From: Atrina japonica
Lineage: Eukaryota > Mollusca > Bivalvia > Pterioida > Pinnidae
Length of the DNA stretch: 64,000 bases
Direction: 5' to 3'
Assembly: GCA_030159075.1 (NCBI GenBank)
Contig: BROG01000816.1
Span: 33,501 to 97,500, forward strand
Below, one piece after another: positions 34,772 to 49,400 of the stretch. A program made the position numbers and the translations under genes. Under the pieces are notes generated by a model. That model was not told the origin of the DNA. It saw nothing but the letters and a program-made list of their open reading frames with translations, and made no database searches. How positions within the stretch are numbered: the first letter of the stretch is position 1; every line of letters begins with the position of its first letter.

Positions 34772-37700
34772 TAACTTTGTGTGTTTGTGTACATGTAAAG
34801 GAGACTGTGTGTGTTAGTGTATGCATGTGTGACTGTTACAAGAGGCAGCCTGAGTGCATATGTGACAGTGTGTGTTTATGTATGATAATATTTATGTATT
34901 TGAACAGTAAACATTCCAGTTCTTTTATACATTTCACATGCCTTCTGATATGAGTTACACTACTGTATTACATGACTCCTCTCAAAACAATCTCTAGATG
35001 CAAACACTAGGACCAAATTGAGTTAGACATTCATTCAGTGACTGGTATAGGGAGATAAATTTACAAACATGTTCTTGGCTTTTATCTATGGTTAAATCTA
35101 CAGCTGCAGTAGTTTATTAGACACTTATGAATTATTACATGGCAAAGTATGTCTGAGCTGCCTCAGAACATTAGATAACAGTCTACAATGGCTACCTTCA
35201 TACCCAAAGCTAAAACTGATCTCAAATCAGATTTCTAACTCCAAATAGTATGCAGGTCAGACCATGGATAGAAAGATACAGAATGTCGATTTGATATTCC
35301 ATCAGGAATGCTACATAAATGATGTCTGTACATAATGTCCCATTATTTACTTTTGAAATAATTGGGCATGTGAAATGGAGTATTTTCATGCATTGTGTTT
35401 AATTATTAAAACAAACTAAAGAGTAAAAAAAAAGTATGTTTACTGTTTTATGATATAAATGATTTTGGTTATTTTGGATATAAAATCTTGGTTATACTGG
35501 AGGCCATCATGATATAAATACCTGCTTATGTTAAATATAAATACTTGGTAATGTTAAACATAAATACCTGATAATGTTAGAAATAAATACCTGGTTATAT
35601 AAGAAATAAATACCTGGTTATATTAGATATAAATACCTTGTTATATTAGCTATAAATACCTGGTTATGTTAGAAATAAATACCTGGTTATATTAGCTATA
35701 AATACCTGGTTATGACAGAGCAAATTATAGTGTATAAATACCTGGTTATATTAGCTATAAATACCTGGTAATGTTAGAAATAAATACCAGGTTATATTAG
35801 ATATAAATACCTGGTTATGTCAGAGCAAATTATAGTGTGTAAATACCTGGTTATATTAGATATATATAAATACCTGGTAAAGTTATATGTAAATACTTGA
35901 TTATATCAGCTATAAATACCTGGTTATGTTAGATATAAATACCTGGTAAAGTTAGATATAAATACTTGATTATATCAGATATAAATACCTGGTTGGTTAT
36001 ATCAGGTATAAATACTTGATTATATCAGATATAAATACCTGGTTATATTAGATATAAATACATTTAAGTTAAAGTAAACTGCTTGCTTTCATTTGATTTA
36101 ACAAGCAGCATGACTACTTAAATGTCCTGTGGGGCAGGGAGAGATGTCTTGTGTGTTACTATCTGTCTTTAGTGGTCTGTATTTCCAATGGCTTTATTCA
36201 TGTAAGAGAAATCTGACATGACTGAGCCACTCTATCTACTTTAGAGTCAATTAAAAATACCTGAATCTGTTACATTTAAGTACAGGGTTATGCTAGAGCC
36301 AATTGTAATATATAGATACCTGAATCTGTTACATATTAGTTTCTGGTTATGCTACAGTCAATTATAACATATAGACACCTGAATCTGTTACATATTAGTA
36401 CGTTGTTATACTAGAGTCAATTGTATTACATAAACCACCTGAATCTTTTACATTTAAGTATCTGGTTATGCTAGAGTCAATTATAATATATAGATACCTG
36501 AATCTTTTACATTTAAGTATCTGGTTATGCTAGAGTCAATTATAATATACAGATACCTGAATCTGTTACATTTAAGTATCTGGTTATGCTAGAGTCAATT
36601 ATTTTATATAGATACCTGAATCTGTTAGATATTAGTATCTGGTTATGCTAGAGTCAATTATTTTATATAGATACCTGAATCTGTTAGATATTAGTATCTG
36701 GTTATGCTAGAGTCAATTATTTTATATAGATACCTGAATCTGTTAGATATTAGCATCTGGTTATGCTAGAGTCAATTATTTTATATAGATACCTGAATCT
36801 GTTAGATATTAGTATCTGGTTATGCTAGAGTCAATTATAACATATAGATACCTGAATCTGTTAGATATTAGTATCTGGTTATGCTAGAGTCAATTATAAC
36901 ATATAGATACCTGAATCTGTTAGATATTAGTATCTGGTTATGCTAGAGTCAATTATAACATATAGATACCCGAATCTGTTAGATATTAGCATCTGGTTAT
37001 GCTAGAGTCAATTATTTTATATAGATACCTGAATCTGTTAGATATTAGTATCTGGTTATGCTAGAGTCAATTATTTTATATAGATACCCGAATCTGTTAG
37101 ATATTAGCATCTGGTTATGCTAGAGTCAATTATTTTATATAGATACCTGAAGCTGTTAGATATTAGTATCTGGTTATGCTAGAGTCAATTATTTTATATA
37201 GATACCTGAATCTGTTAGATATTAGCATCTGGTTATGCTAGAGTCAATTATTTTATATAGATACCTGAATCTGTTAGATATTAGTATCTGGTTATGCTAG
37301 AGTCAATTATAACATATAGATATCTGAATCTGTTAGATATTAGCATCTGGTTATGCTAGAGTCAATTATTTTATATAGATACCTGAATCTGTTACATATA
37401 AGTATCTGGTTATGCTAGAGTCAATTATTTTATATAGATACCTGAATCTGTTAGATATTAGTATCTGGTTATGCTAGAGTCAATTATAACATATAGATAC
37501 CTGAATCTGTTAGATATTAGCATCTGGTTATGCTAGAGTCAATTATAACATATAGATATCTGAATCTGTTAGATATTAGCATCTGGTTATGCTAGAGTCA
37601 ATTATTTTATATAGATACCTGAATCTGTTACATATAAGTATCTGGTTATGCTAGAGTCAATTATTTTATATAGATACCTGAATCTGTTAGATATTAGTAT

Positions 37701-40379
37701 CTGGTTATGCTAGAGTCAATTATAACATATAGATACCTGAATCTGTTAGATATTAGCATCTGGTTATGCTAGAGTCAATTATAACATATAGATACCTGAA
37801 TCTGTTACATATAAGTATCTGGTTATGCTAGAGTCAATTATAACATATAGATACCTGGTTATGCTAGAGTCAATTATTTTATATAGATACCTGGTTATGT
37901 TTGAGTCAGTCATACTTTCCATGGTAATTGATGTATCGTCACCAAAGCTCTCTAGTGATGACCTTGATCTTGCTCCAGGTGAAATTTCTTCTGGTGAATC
38001 AGTGCATGGCATTAAGGTCAATGGTGGTGGTTTTTGACCTTTTGATAATTTTCTAGGTGGTGCATCTGTGATGGGCAATTCCTCAACAGTAGAACTAATA
38101 CTTTCTTTCTTTTGCTGAGCGAGATCTGGGCTCTGTCCTTGCTCTAAACTTCGGTGATGGGCTTCAAGGTAAGTAGCTGGTGAAACGACTGATGGTTGAC
38201 CCTGACCTTTCCTTAATTCCCATTCATGTAATTTTCTAGCGAAGTCTGTGGTAACTTTGTATTCAGCTAAAGGACTCAGTATTGGATTTTTGAATTTTGT
38301 TTCTAAGTCTGATTGACTAAGACGACCTTTCATTTTTTCTATCCTGGCTTCTCTTTCTAGAGCTTTTAATCTCTCTTTTTCAAGCCTGATTTTCTCCTTT
38401 TCAAGTTTGTGTTGTTCCCTTTCAACTCTCTGAATTTCTCGTTCCCTCTGTCTTTCAAATTTTTCTCGATCCTTTTCCTCCTTACTCTTGCGGCTTTTTT
38501 GACGATCATCTTTCCTCATCAGTGGTTTAGAACTACTATCTTTTCTGTCCAGTGGTGGACTTCCATCTCTACGATATTTTCTTCTTTCCCATTCTTCCAT
38601 TTTTCTATTAAAGCTGTCTGTTAATTTCCGCTGCATTTCTTCAATGTTTATGGGCTGACCATGAATTTCTGGTGGAGTGGAAACACCCTCTGGAGATACC
38701 TCTCCAGAATCTTGAGTGGGCTGATCTTCAATTAATTTACTGGAACCTAAAACAATTGTTGAGAATTAAAATTTTAAGAGTTATATAATCAAGTTGACAT
38801 TTTTCTATTTTAAAATTCAACAAGCATCAAACTGGTCTGAACAGCAACATTTAATCTCAAATTCGATTACCAGTACTGTATTAGACCCAATAATAAGTTC
38901 CCCTCTGCTATAGTTCAGATTTACTCATCATTTTTACACACAATCAAGAATCTTTTCATGTCCGTTGATGAGGAGAGGTGGAAAAACTTGAGTAACAATT
39001 TATCTCTAGCCCCCAGAGCAACAAAAGAATGTTGATAAGTGTCCTTGGTAATAACTGCAAACTTTACCACAGTGCCTTATAAAATAAATAACTGTTTATG
39101 TCAATTTGAATAATATTAGTTTCAATAAGAGCCTATCCCTTTCCCCTCCCCCAATTTTTAGCACTGAGTGATTATTGGGTTGAATGCAGTATATGCAATT
39201 CATCATATCTGCCATGTAATATTCAAATTTACAAAAATAAATCTACAAATATCATTTTCTTCTGGATTCCCCTATTACCATTGGTGATTCGATAGAAAAT
39301 ATTTGTGACTTCAAAATATGTTTTGCCACTTAGTACTATACACAATTTGTTTCATTATACTTTTCTTGGAAATAATTTACATTTCTTCATTTAACTAGAA
39401 AAGACCACAAAACCACACAGAAATGTTCATTTGACCACAACATGTGTATATCACAGACATGGTGTCTGAGGTTTCTTTCCTTCATGACAAAAAACAAAAC
39501 TTGGTACAATGTTGTACAGTGACATCTTCTGGCAATCACATTAATTTCGTAATAGACTAAACAAAGTCTTGTTTAAAACACAACAGAAAGCATACACATG
39601 TCTTATAATTATATCTAACCTTTTTAAACATTACATAAATCAAAAGAAATATAAAAGATGTAAATGTCTCCACAAAGGACAGATGATAACCTTGTGTCCA
39701 GGACAACCGAGACTCTATATTAGTACTCGATTACATAAATCAAAAGAAATATAAAGGTTCAAATGTCTCCACAAAGGATAACCTTGTGTCCAGGACAACC
39801 GAGACTCTATATTAGTACTCGATTACATAAATCAAAAGAAATATAAAGGTTCAAATGTCTCCACAAAGGAGAGACGATGACCTTGTGTCCAGGACAACCG
39901 AGACTCTACATTAGTACTCGATTATATAAATCAAAAGAAATATAAAAGATGTAAATGTCTCCACAAATGGCTGACAACAAAGGCTCTATATGACAACTGA
40001 GGCTCTACCTGATACCACAGTGTCACCAGCTTACATTTTAATGTAAAAAACATAACAATCTGATTCAAAATTATTTCATCAATTTCAGCCAACATCGAAA
40101 TTAAGATTTTTTTTAATTACAATAGTAATTTCTATTATAATTTCTTCCCAGGTGTTTTGTAACTGGGTTCTCTCCTCCACCATTACAAACTGACCACCAC
40201 CATATAACTGAATAATTGTTGAGTGTGGCATAAAACAACATTCAAAATAATAACAAAAATTCTATTATAATTAAGATTGGTTCTGCAAACTTTAAAGATG
40301 TAACCTACTGTTACCTACATGTAGGATCTAAGTTTGGTTCCAAAATATATCATTCACCCCTAAAGACATTTTTGTTTTG

Positions 40380-40464
<85 letters not shown>

Positions 40465-43400
40465 TTTTTTTTTTTTTTTTTTTTTTGGTTTTTTTTTTTT
40501 TTTTCATTTTTGGATTGGTCCAAGTCAATAATTAAGAGAAGAGTCAATTGTTTTTAGGGGTTGATGAGTTAAGATGAACACTGTTTTGAATTAGTTGTAC
40601 ATTAGTATCCAGACTTACTTTTGATACTCTTGGATCTTTCCCATTCCTCCATTTTCTTCTGAAACTCTGGTGACACTGTACCAATACTATCCGGGAAAAC
40701 TGATTCCGCTCCATCACTTGAGTCTGTAAAAGTATTGTGTGATATATTAATTCTCTGATTTGAATCTAGGAATAAGGTTGATCTATGAGGTAAAAATTAA
40801 CAACTTTTTTCTTATGTCATGTTGAAAGGAGAGGAGGTTGTTAATAAAGACACCCTCAAGTGTTTTTATTGATGGTCAATGCTAGTTCTGTTTTTATAAA
40901 TGTCAGGATAAATTAAAATTCATCACAGGAAAGTCCAAAATAACCAAATATTTGGAGCTGTCTCAGAAACAGGAAACACAACAACATTAAAGCAGTTGAA
41001 AACAATCAGATTACAACACTAGATTAGTTACATAATTACATTACACCCTCATACTGCTCACATCCCTTCTTAACTCAAAATCTTTAACCTGTTATCAAGC
41101 TTTAACTACCTGACTCAAATCAAACAAACCCTATGTTGACTGATAACATTCAATGTTTTGTTTTAATGTAAAAATTACGGAAACACAACAGACATAAGTT
41201 TGTTCTCTTTTACCAAATAGAAGCTGACATCACAAATAAGACTCTGTATATTTGCTACAAAGAAGTCTTGCTTCTCTAATTACAACCTATCTGTGACAGT
41301 TGGTGACAGAGAGCTATGTCATTCACTTGATGTTCATTTGTATTTTAGCTTGTACTACATGAAGTACAGAACATGTTTCAGAATGTAAAGCTGTTTTTAT
41401 ATCATTATGCAGTCCATTATTGCCGAGGGCGTCTGATAGATCGACATCAGTATGCTACATCATATTCCATGTTCTGTGCGATAAAGAATATTCTAATTTA
41501 ATTGAGGAGTAGAATTGTTTTTCTCATCTCCACTCTTTGCACACGGCAATGGCAATAAATTGCCAAGTTCAATCTTTTCTTTTATTATCCACAATTAATT
41601 GAATTGTCTTGATGTACCACTTGTTTACTAGATTTATTCTACTGATAAAATTATAGCACAGGGAATGTTACCGTCAGCAGCAGGTGGTGGATATTGACAA
41701 AATGTAGTACAGTGGAACCTGTCTTGAGGCACCACCCCATCTGCCACTCAAATGTGGTCTCTCATAAGAAGTTTTGTTTAAAGAATTAACTGACAGAAAC
41801 CCTTGTCCTGGCCATTTGTTTTTGTCTTTTTTTTTAAAAAAAAACTATAACTTTGGTATTATGTTTAAATATTTACAACCAATGTGTGGTTGTCACTACT
41901 GGTGGACCATCTTATTTTAAAAAATCCTTCAGGGTATACATAAACCCAGTGCCTCCTATTTTGGTACCATCTGGTTATTCTATAGTAACATAAATTTTTG
42001 TATGGACAGCACTGTTCAAATTATAAGCTCCTTAAAAGCTAAGACAGTCTTTCTTTTTTCTTTTTAACAGTGGTTACACTTACACACATTTCGGAATACA
42101 CTTAGGTTTATTACTTGGCCTTGTGTAGTACCTTTTCTGTTTCGTAACTCTATTTTAAATTTCAGCTTAACTGATGAAGTTTATTATTTTTATTTTTTTC
42201 CGAAAAGAAACATGATCTTCGGTATTATTTTTACAATATTAATCAAGTGGTTGTCAAATGTTGTCTCAGAAGACAGATGATCTTTTATGAGAGTGGTCTC
42301 CCTAGATGGGTTCCACTGCAGAAAATACATTGGGTCATAAGATAAAAGTTCGGAAGAAATATTTTCCTATAATCAATATAACAGCATATTAAGGTAAATG
42401 TAATTAAGCTTGATTCTGATCAAAGTTACTCTTTGTAAAAATCAATTTTTTATTCTACAGATATAATTATCACACAGGAAATACAGACATTAGAATCAGG
42501 TGGATGTAAGAAACTGGAAAATGTGGTGTAAAATATATTGAATCAAAACAAGAAATTCTAAGGTAGTATTTCATTAAAATCTATGGGCTAAATCATTAAA
42601 GGGAAACAACTCTGGAAAGAAAAAATTTATATGATGTATATATTCAAAGTTCATATGGTTTTGATGTGTACCAAAATTTCATTCAAAAACTAATCTTGCT
42701 GCATTCTCATAACCTCTACAAAGTTTGGAAGATTAAAAAATTTCTGACAGACATTAAGTCTATTCTATTTTATCCAAGGGGTGGGTATGTTGGTGCAGAG
42801 AACATACAAATTTTAAGATACTGTTTTCAATACCATATCACTAATGACTATACGTATTCTTCATTCTAATATCTCTTTAATTGTATGTTTCCTTTTTTAA
42901 ATTGTAAAGACATTTATTAGATACAGACTTATAAAAAAATATGTTTGCATAAAAAATAAATATAAATAAATAGATAAATCATTTAGAAAAAGGATTATTC
43001 TTTTATCGTTCCAGAAAAAAAATTAATAAGAAAAAGATAGCCGGCAGCAACATCAAATTGACAAAATAACTTACCTTTAAGAGGTGTAGATAATCTTTTA
43101 GTTTGGAGTTCTTCCCACTGTTTCCATTTTTTAGAAAATTCATCAGACATTCCACCTGTAAAATCAAACTTTAAGTCATCAAATCTTATCTAAGTTTTTG
43201 AAAATTACACATTATTCAAAAATTCTTTAATTTGAGAAAAACACATTAATTTTGAATACCTTTAGATTTTTTAAAACCACAATATTTTTTATGACCTTTA
43301 ATTTAGAAAATACAATATTTTGAACACCTTGAATTTGAGAAAATTCAATTAAAATTTTCAAATGTATTTAATGCAGAATATTTAAATGTCACCTCAGTCA

Positions 43401-46400
43401 ATCATACAATGTAGAAATGTTACAAACCTTTACATGGTATTTTACAAAGTCTCCTAAAACAACCAAACATACTAATATTTCCCTTGTAAAATCCAGAACA
43501 ATATTTAGTAGAGCTATGACCAATAGCTTCAGTGATTCAAGAGATTTAAACACAGAAGGAATTGTAGTAAACGATGGAGGAATGACAGAATTTATAGTGG
43601 TAGACGTTAATCAATATCATACATCTCTTTATAACACACTGTTGCAAATTAACTAACAAAGTCTGTTACAAGTTTTCTGTCAAACTATAAATTGTTTTCT
43701 ACAGTTTTAGTGCCATTGATAATGATAATCATTAACGGAAAGTGACTCGCATAAAATCAGGAGACATATTATTACTCAACAGAGAACAATAACACTTCCA
43801 AACCAAAAGTAAAACAACCTGAATAAAACTAAACCAGTACATTATTGACTATAGATTTACTGGTCTTACAAATGTAATTGGCTGAGTAAGTTTCTTAGAA
43901 ATTCAACTGCCCTCAAATCTGGGGCTTTTCAGACATCAATTACAGCATGCTACATGTATGAGGGCAATTTTCAACTTTCTTTTGTTCAATTTAATGACAA
44001 TTCAAACATGTCATCTATATATCATGAAACAATTCTAAACTGTAACTGAGACTAGTCAAATTTGTCTATAAAGGACAACCAAGGAAACAGGCAAAAGTTG
44101 CTGTTTTAGACAGGTGGCCTTTATTAAGAGGTTTCTTAATTATAAAAAATTAACAAATGTTATGTTTGATTGGCCTTTATAGGCAGGTGCCCTTTATACA
44201 AAGGTGGCCTTTAATGCAAGGTTGACTGAATGTTTGAAATATGTAACTGAGTCATGCTGGACTATGCTTTTATTAAAGAAACACACACAAACAATAACAA
44301 TCAACATAACACAAAGTCAAATATGTCTGGATCTGTCAGAAAGTTTGGCAGAAGTATTAAACAGTCTGCCAATGTAAATCAAATAAAAGTGGAAGACTAC
44401 CTTTGAGGATAGGTCTTTAGAAAGATTAATGGTTGATCAGTGCATCCTTTATAAAATATTCTACCCTACCATGGCTTACATTTATATGACAATGTTGTAA
44501 ACTGACAAACAAACAAACTCAAGTTACATGACAAATAGACAAACAAAAAACAAAAACAGACTAAACACATACAATATGTCCTGATCGCCTATATAGGGGA
44601 CAACAATTAGAAAGATTGCATTAAATTAGTCAAGTTCTGTTCTGTTGATCAATGAATACCAAAGAGATTGAATATAATGGCTCACTAGAATCTCCTGATT
44701 TAATTGGTTTATAAATAGGATCCAGATATTACAATTAACAGACAGACAAAAATGTGTTTAGAATCACATCAAATGTCAAATATTTAGACAAACGACTCCT
44801 TCTATGTTTTGAACTTATTTGCTAAATTTGCTTGTTCAATTTACATGATAAGATCATGTATATGCATTATGTTCATTTATATTGACTTAATTTATTTTCT
44901 GTGAATATAGATCATATCAATTCCTAAATTTCTTTGACTTTTTCATCAGACACAAACTCATAACTATGAAATATGGCATGTATTTCTCACAAACAAAAAA
45001 TGAATCAATACATGACTGTGACATTCAGAATACAGCTGAATCCAAACATGGTCTGGATGATTACATGTTGTAGAAAAAACAGATATTGACTTAAAACAAT
45101 CTTGTTCTGTTGATGTTTTTAACTAATTTCAACATTTTGTAAAAGATTGGTTGTCTACCTTGGGAGTATATACAAAAGATCTATCATCTAGTCAATGTAT
45201 CACTAAGATTGGAAACACAAACTGAACAATGGCCGTTGCAGTGATTACTAATTTTGGCTGTGTTTCTGATTCATCGTTTTATTCCTAAAATACCTTCATT
45301 TCTGCTGTGGTACTTTGATAATTCTGAAACCCTTTTTCAAACTGTCAATAAGTTATGTGATTTACGACTTGATGCTACAAGAACTAATGAACAACTCAAC
45401 AAACAGCAGAATGTCAAACTCTGCTCTATTACCAGGATATAAAGCTACGTAGCTATAACAGGTTTTGTTGTAACTAGAATTGTTACTGTGACAAGGGTTG
45501 ACAGTATGACTGTATCAACATGTGCAAGTTTAGCAATGTAAAAGAACTTTTAATATAACCAAAAACAGTCAATGTGACCAGGTAGCAGTGTTTTGATATT
45601 GCTCCAATTTTTAAAAAGAGTTCAGACTGTTGTCTGACAATCAGGCAGTCAATGGTTAGATTATAGGTATGTTATGTTATCATTCCTATTAACTTTTAAA
45701 TCATTTCCCCCTGAAAAGCAGCTGAGGCTCTATTCATTATCAATGATGCATTTCAGTCCAACTGTGTATTTAAGTAATATACTACTAAGAAAATTGGAGC
45801 CGGCCTGGCTCAGTCGGTAGCGTGCTCGATTTTCGATTGTGAGGTTGTGAGTTTTGAGTCCAGCCAGCGACAGGTTGGTTTCCTGTCCTGCGGATGAGAC
45901 AGTTAAAACCGAGGTCCCGTGTCACAGTAGGTATCGGCACGTTAAAAAACCCTCACTGCTCAATGGCCGTAAGTGCCAAGCATAGGCCAAAATTTGAAGC
46001 CCTTCACCGGCATTTGGTGAAGTCTCCATATGAGTGATAGATTCTTGAGTGGGACGTTAAACAACAACAAACAAACAAACAAACAAACTAAGAAAATTGT
46101 CTCCCTTGTTGACTCTCTTTTCTCTGCAATGGTCAATCTCTTTACAAAGATAACCTGAGTATTAACATACTGCTGAAGAGATTATCTCCCTTGGCATTCA
46201 CTTCTCTATATCATGGTCATTGTCATTACAATAGCAACCAAAGTATTTTACCATAATGCTGAAGAGATTGTTTCCCTTGTTTTCTCTATAATGATTTTTG
46301 TCATTACAATAACAACCTGGGTATTTTGTGCTTTACTCATACTAATCATATATAAATCAATTGGTATCTATACTGTATCAGCATTTCCGTCTCACTAAGT

Positions 46401-49400
46401 AACGCACAGGCTATCTTCTGTGTTTACGTTTCAATATTTACACATTGTGTGAAAACTATTATATAACAATCCTAATAAAACTTATCACCAAACACCTTAC
46501 AAGACATATCTAATCAATTACCTATCTATCGTTAAACCTACAGGAATCTGTTTAAGTACATATACATTTAAGGTAAATGTATATATCCATTTTCATTCTC
46601 TTAATCCCTTATCTCTCTATTTGAGATACATCCAAGTAAAACAGGGGATAAATGGCTGGAAATGTTTTACACAATTTGAAAAATACAGACAAGTATTTTA
46701 CTTTTCAAAACATTGCCATTATATGATTACGTCTTTTGCATGGCGTTCTTACATTCAACCAATATAAACTAAAAATGTAAACAATCAATTTGAAGTTCTT
46801 GTACATTTCATAAAAAAACTTGGGTAATAATCAAGTGTACAACATTTTAGTTCAGACCTGGGACAAACTTCACATTCCTCATAGACATCAACATAACACA
46901 CAGATTTAGAGGTCAAATTGTTAAGAAGTTGACCTTGATTTACAGCAACAGACGTTTTGTACAAGTCTGGTGATTACTGTCATAATATGTTGTGTTCCTT
47001 GGCACAAGTAGATGGTCAGTGGTCTCTTTTGGGGAACATAATATCAGTGTTATCTTTTCCACCAATAAAAATTGGTCGCCACCATTTCATGAAATAATTG
47101 GTAAGTGTAGAGTAAAACAAAAAACTAGGTACAAATGGAAATATGATAACTCATATATTTGAAACATACTTCCCTGAGAAATAAACCAAAGTTGTATTAG
47201 TTTTTAAAGTATCCAGAGATTTAAACACTACACAAACCCAACAAATTAAAGTCATTTTGGGCTTCTATGGCCTTCTACTCCTGCACTTTAAACCATGAAG
47301 TCTCTCATATCTATTCAGTGAGTATTCATGGCCCACTGGAATCTAAGCTGATTTCATGAGAAAGTTTGCTAGTTTACTTGTGGAAGGCCAGTGGTCTCAT
47401 CCAGGGTACATTGTAACCAGGTTCTCTCCACCACTATGCTGCCACCATATAACTGTAAAATTGTTGTGTGACAAAAACACCATACTAACAAAAACACCAC
47501 TATGCTGCCACCATATAACTGTAAAATTGTTGTGTGACAAAAACACCATACTAACAAAAACACCACTATGCTGCCACCATATAACTGTAAAATTGTTGTG
47601 TGACAAAAACACCATACAAACAAAAACACCACTATGCTGCCACCATATAACTGTAAAATTGTTGTGTGACAAAAACACCATACAAACAAAAACACCACTA
47701 TGCTGCCACCATATAACTGTAAAATTGTTGTGTGACAAAAACACCATACTAACATAAACACCACTATGCTGCCACCATATAACTGTAAAATTGTTGTGTG
47801 ACAAAAACACCATACTAACATAAACACATACATCCATTTTAAAAATGCAGCAAGATTATGGATTAACTATCAAACTTACATATCATAGGCTACAACTTCA
47901 GACAACACCAGGACAGAACTTACTGTGTGCCCATGCAACTTTGGAAAGCGTTTTTTTTGTAAATATTTATTAAAAATGTTGTCGTGTGGGAACAATTCAT
48001 CCATACATTCATTAGATATGTCCAGAGTCATAAAGTCTTATCCCCCATTAATTACGTTTCAACATAGAGTAAACCCTAAATAATCGAAAATCACTAAATT
48101 CTATTCATTATCTCTTTTGAAAATTAAACCAGATGTTTACAAACATTATTCTTTTGCGCAAGTCATGTGCAGGGGTGTTTCGCCAGTATTTTCAATCCAG
48201 TGTCTATGGTGACTTAGAAGTGATGAGATGTACACACCAGACGGAAATGATAGACAGTTCCAATGAAAATCAACAGCAACAATGGCCGCTGCCATTACTG
48301 CTCATTTAGGTCAGAAAACCATAAAGTGTTTAACTAGGATCTTGAGTATTGGAGGGTCTTATTTATATTTGAAAGCAAAATTAATTAAACTATGACCTTT
48401 TTGAAATAAAATAGCAATTATATTGATAATTTGATTGCTTCTTTGATGTAAATTTCATAAAACCACTTTCTGGGTTTGCTGGGACACAATGGTTTGAGGT
48501 GTAGTAAGTTTCTAGTAAAACAAGTTCAAATATCAAAGTCAATATAACCTCAAACAAACAGAGCTACCAAGCATAATAAACGGAAAACGATAATAAAAAA
48601 AAACCATGCTGAATGAAAGTACAATATATTCCTGACACTTCAATTCATATGCGATGATTTATATTATGAACAGGACTACAATAACTTGTATCCTATTCCA
48701 GATTTGATTTTATTATTGTTCTATGTGCCAATAAGGTGATTTACAAGATGTTTAATTAGAAAATCAAAGCTTGTCTAGACATCATAGTTTATATGACATG
48801 ATAAGCACTTGATACATTTTGTTTCTGGCAATAAAAGACCTTCCACACTGACCACGTCTGAGGCTTGAGCAAGTGGCATGATCTCAATGACATCTACATT
48901 ATTACAAGTTGTAATTATCGTCTTGTATGAGGGCTTGAACTATGACTGTTAATGTAACATTTGTAAAGTCTTGTGTGCGGCTACACTGATATGTTTAAAT
49001 CTTATGACATTGGAAATATCTTGTTTTGGGGCTTTTGCCTATCACAATGACATTATAAACAAGTCTGGTATTCAGGTTTATGACAGGATATGACATAATA
49101 AATATCTTGTATGTGGTTAGCACTATGGCTATCAATATGATATCATAAATGTCTTTTAATGGGGGATTATGACTGTCACTATGACATTGTAAATATCATG
49201 TATTGGGGCTTATGACTGTCAATATGACACTCAGTATGTCTGGTACTGAGGTTTATGGAGGATATGACATCATAAATATCTTGTAGGTGGCTGAGACTAT
49301 GTCACAGGAAATGTATTGTATGAGGCTAAGACTATGGCTATCAATATGACATTATAAATGTATTTAATGGGGGATCATCACTGCTACTATGACATCATAA

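Noticed and set aside
40328..40557. Poly-Lys and poly-Phe frames
   Set aside because: Produced by a 135-bp T/A homopolymer tract.
46189..46275. CTGAAGAGATT.. as further hammerhead cores
   Set aside because: No GAA core or stem I/III partner follows; only the first seven core bases match.
47356..47837. Open frames of 133, 154 and 146 codons on both strands
   Set aside because: They follow from a 66-bp tandem repeat whose length is divisible by three; no splice sites or known domain.
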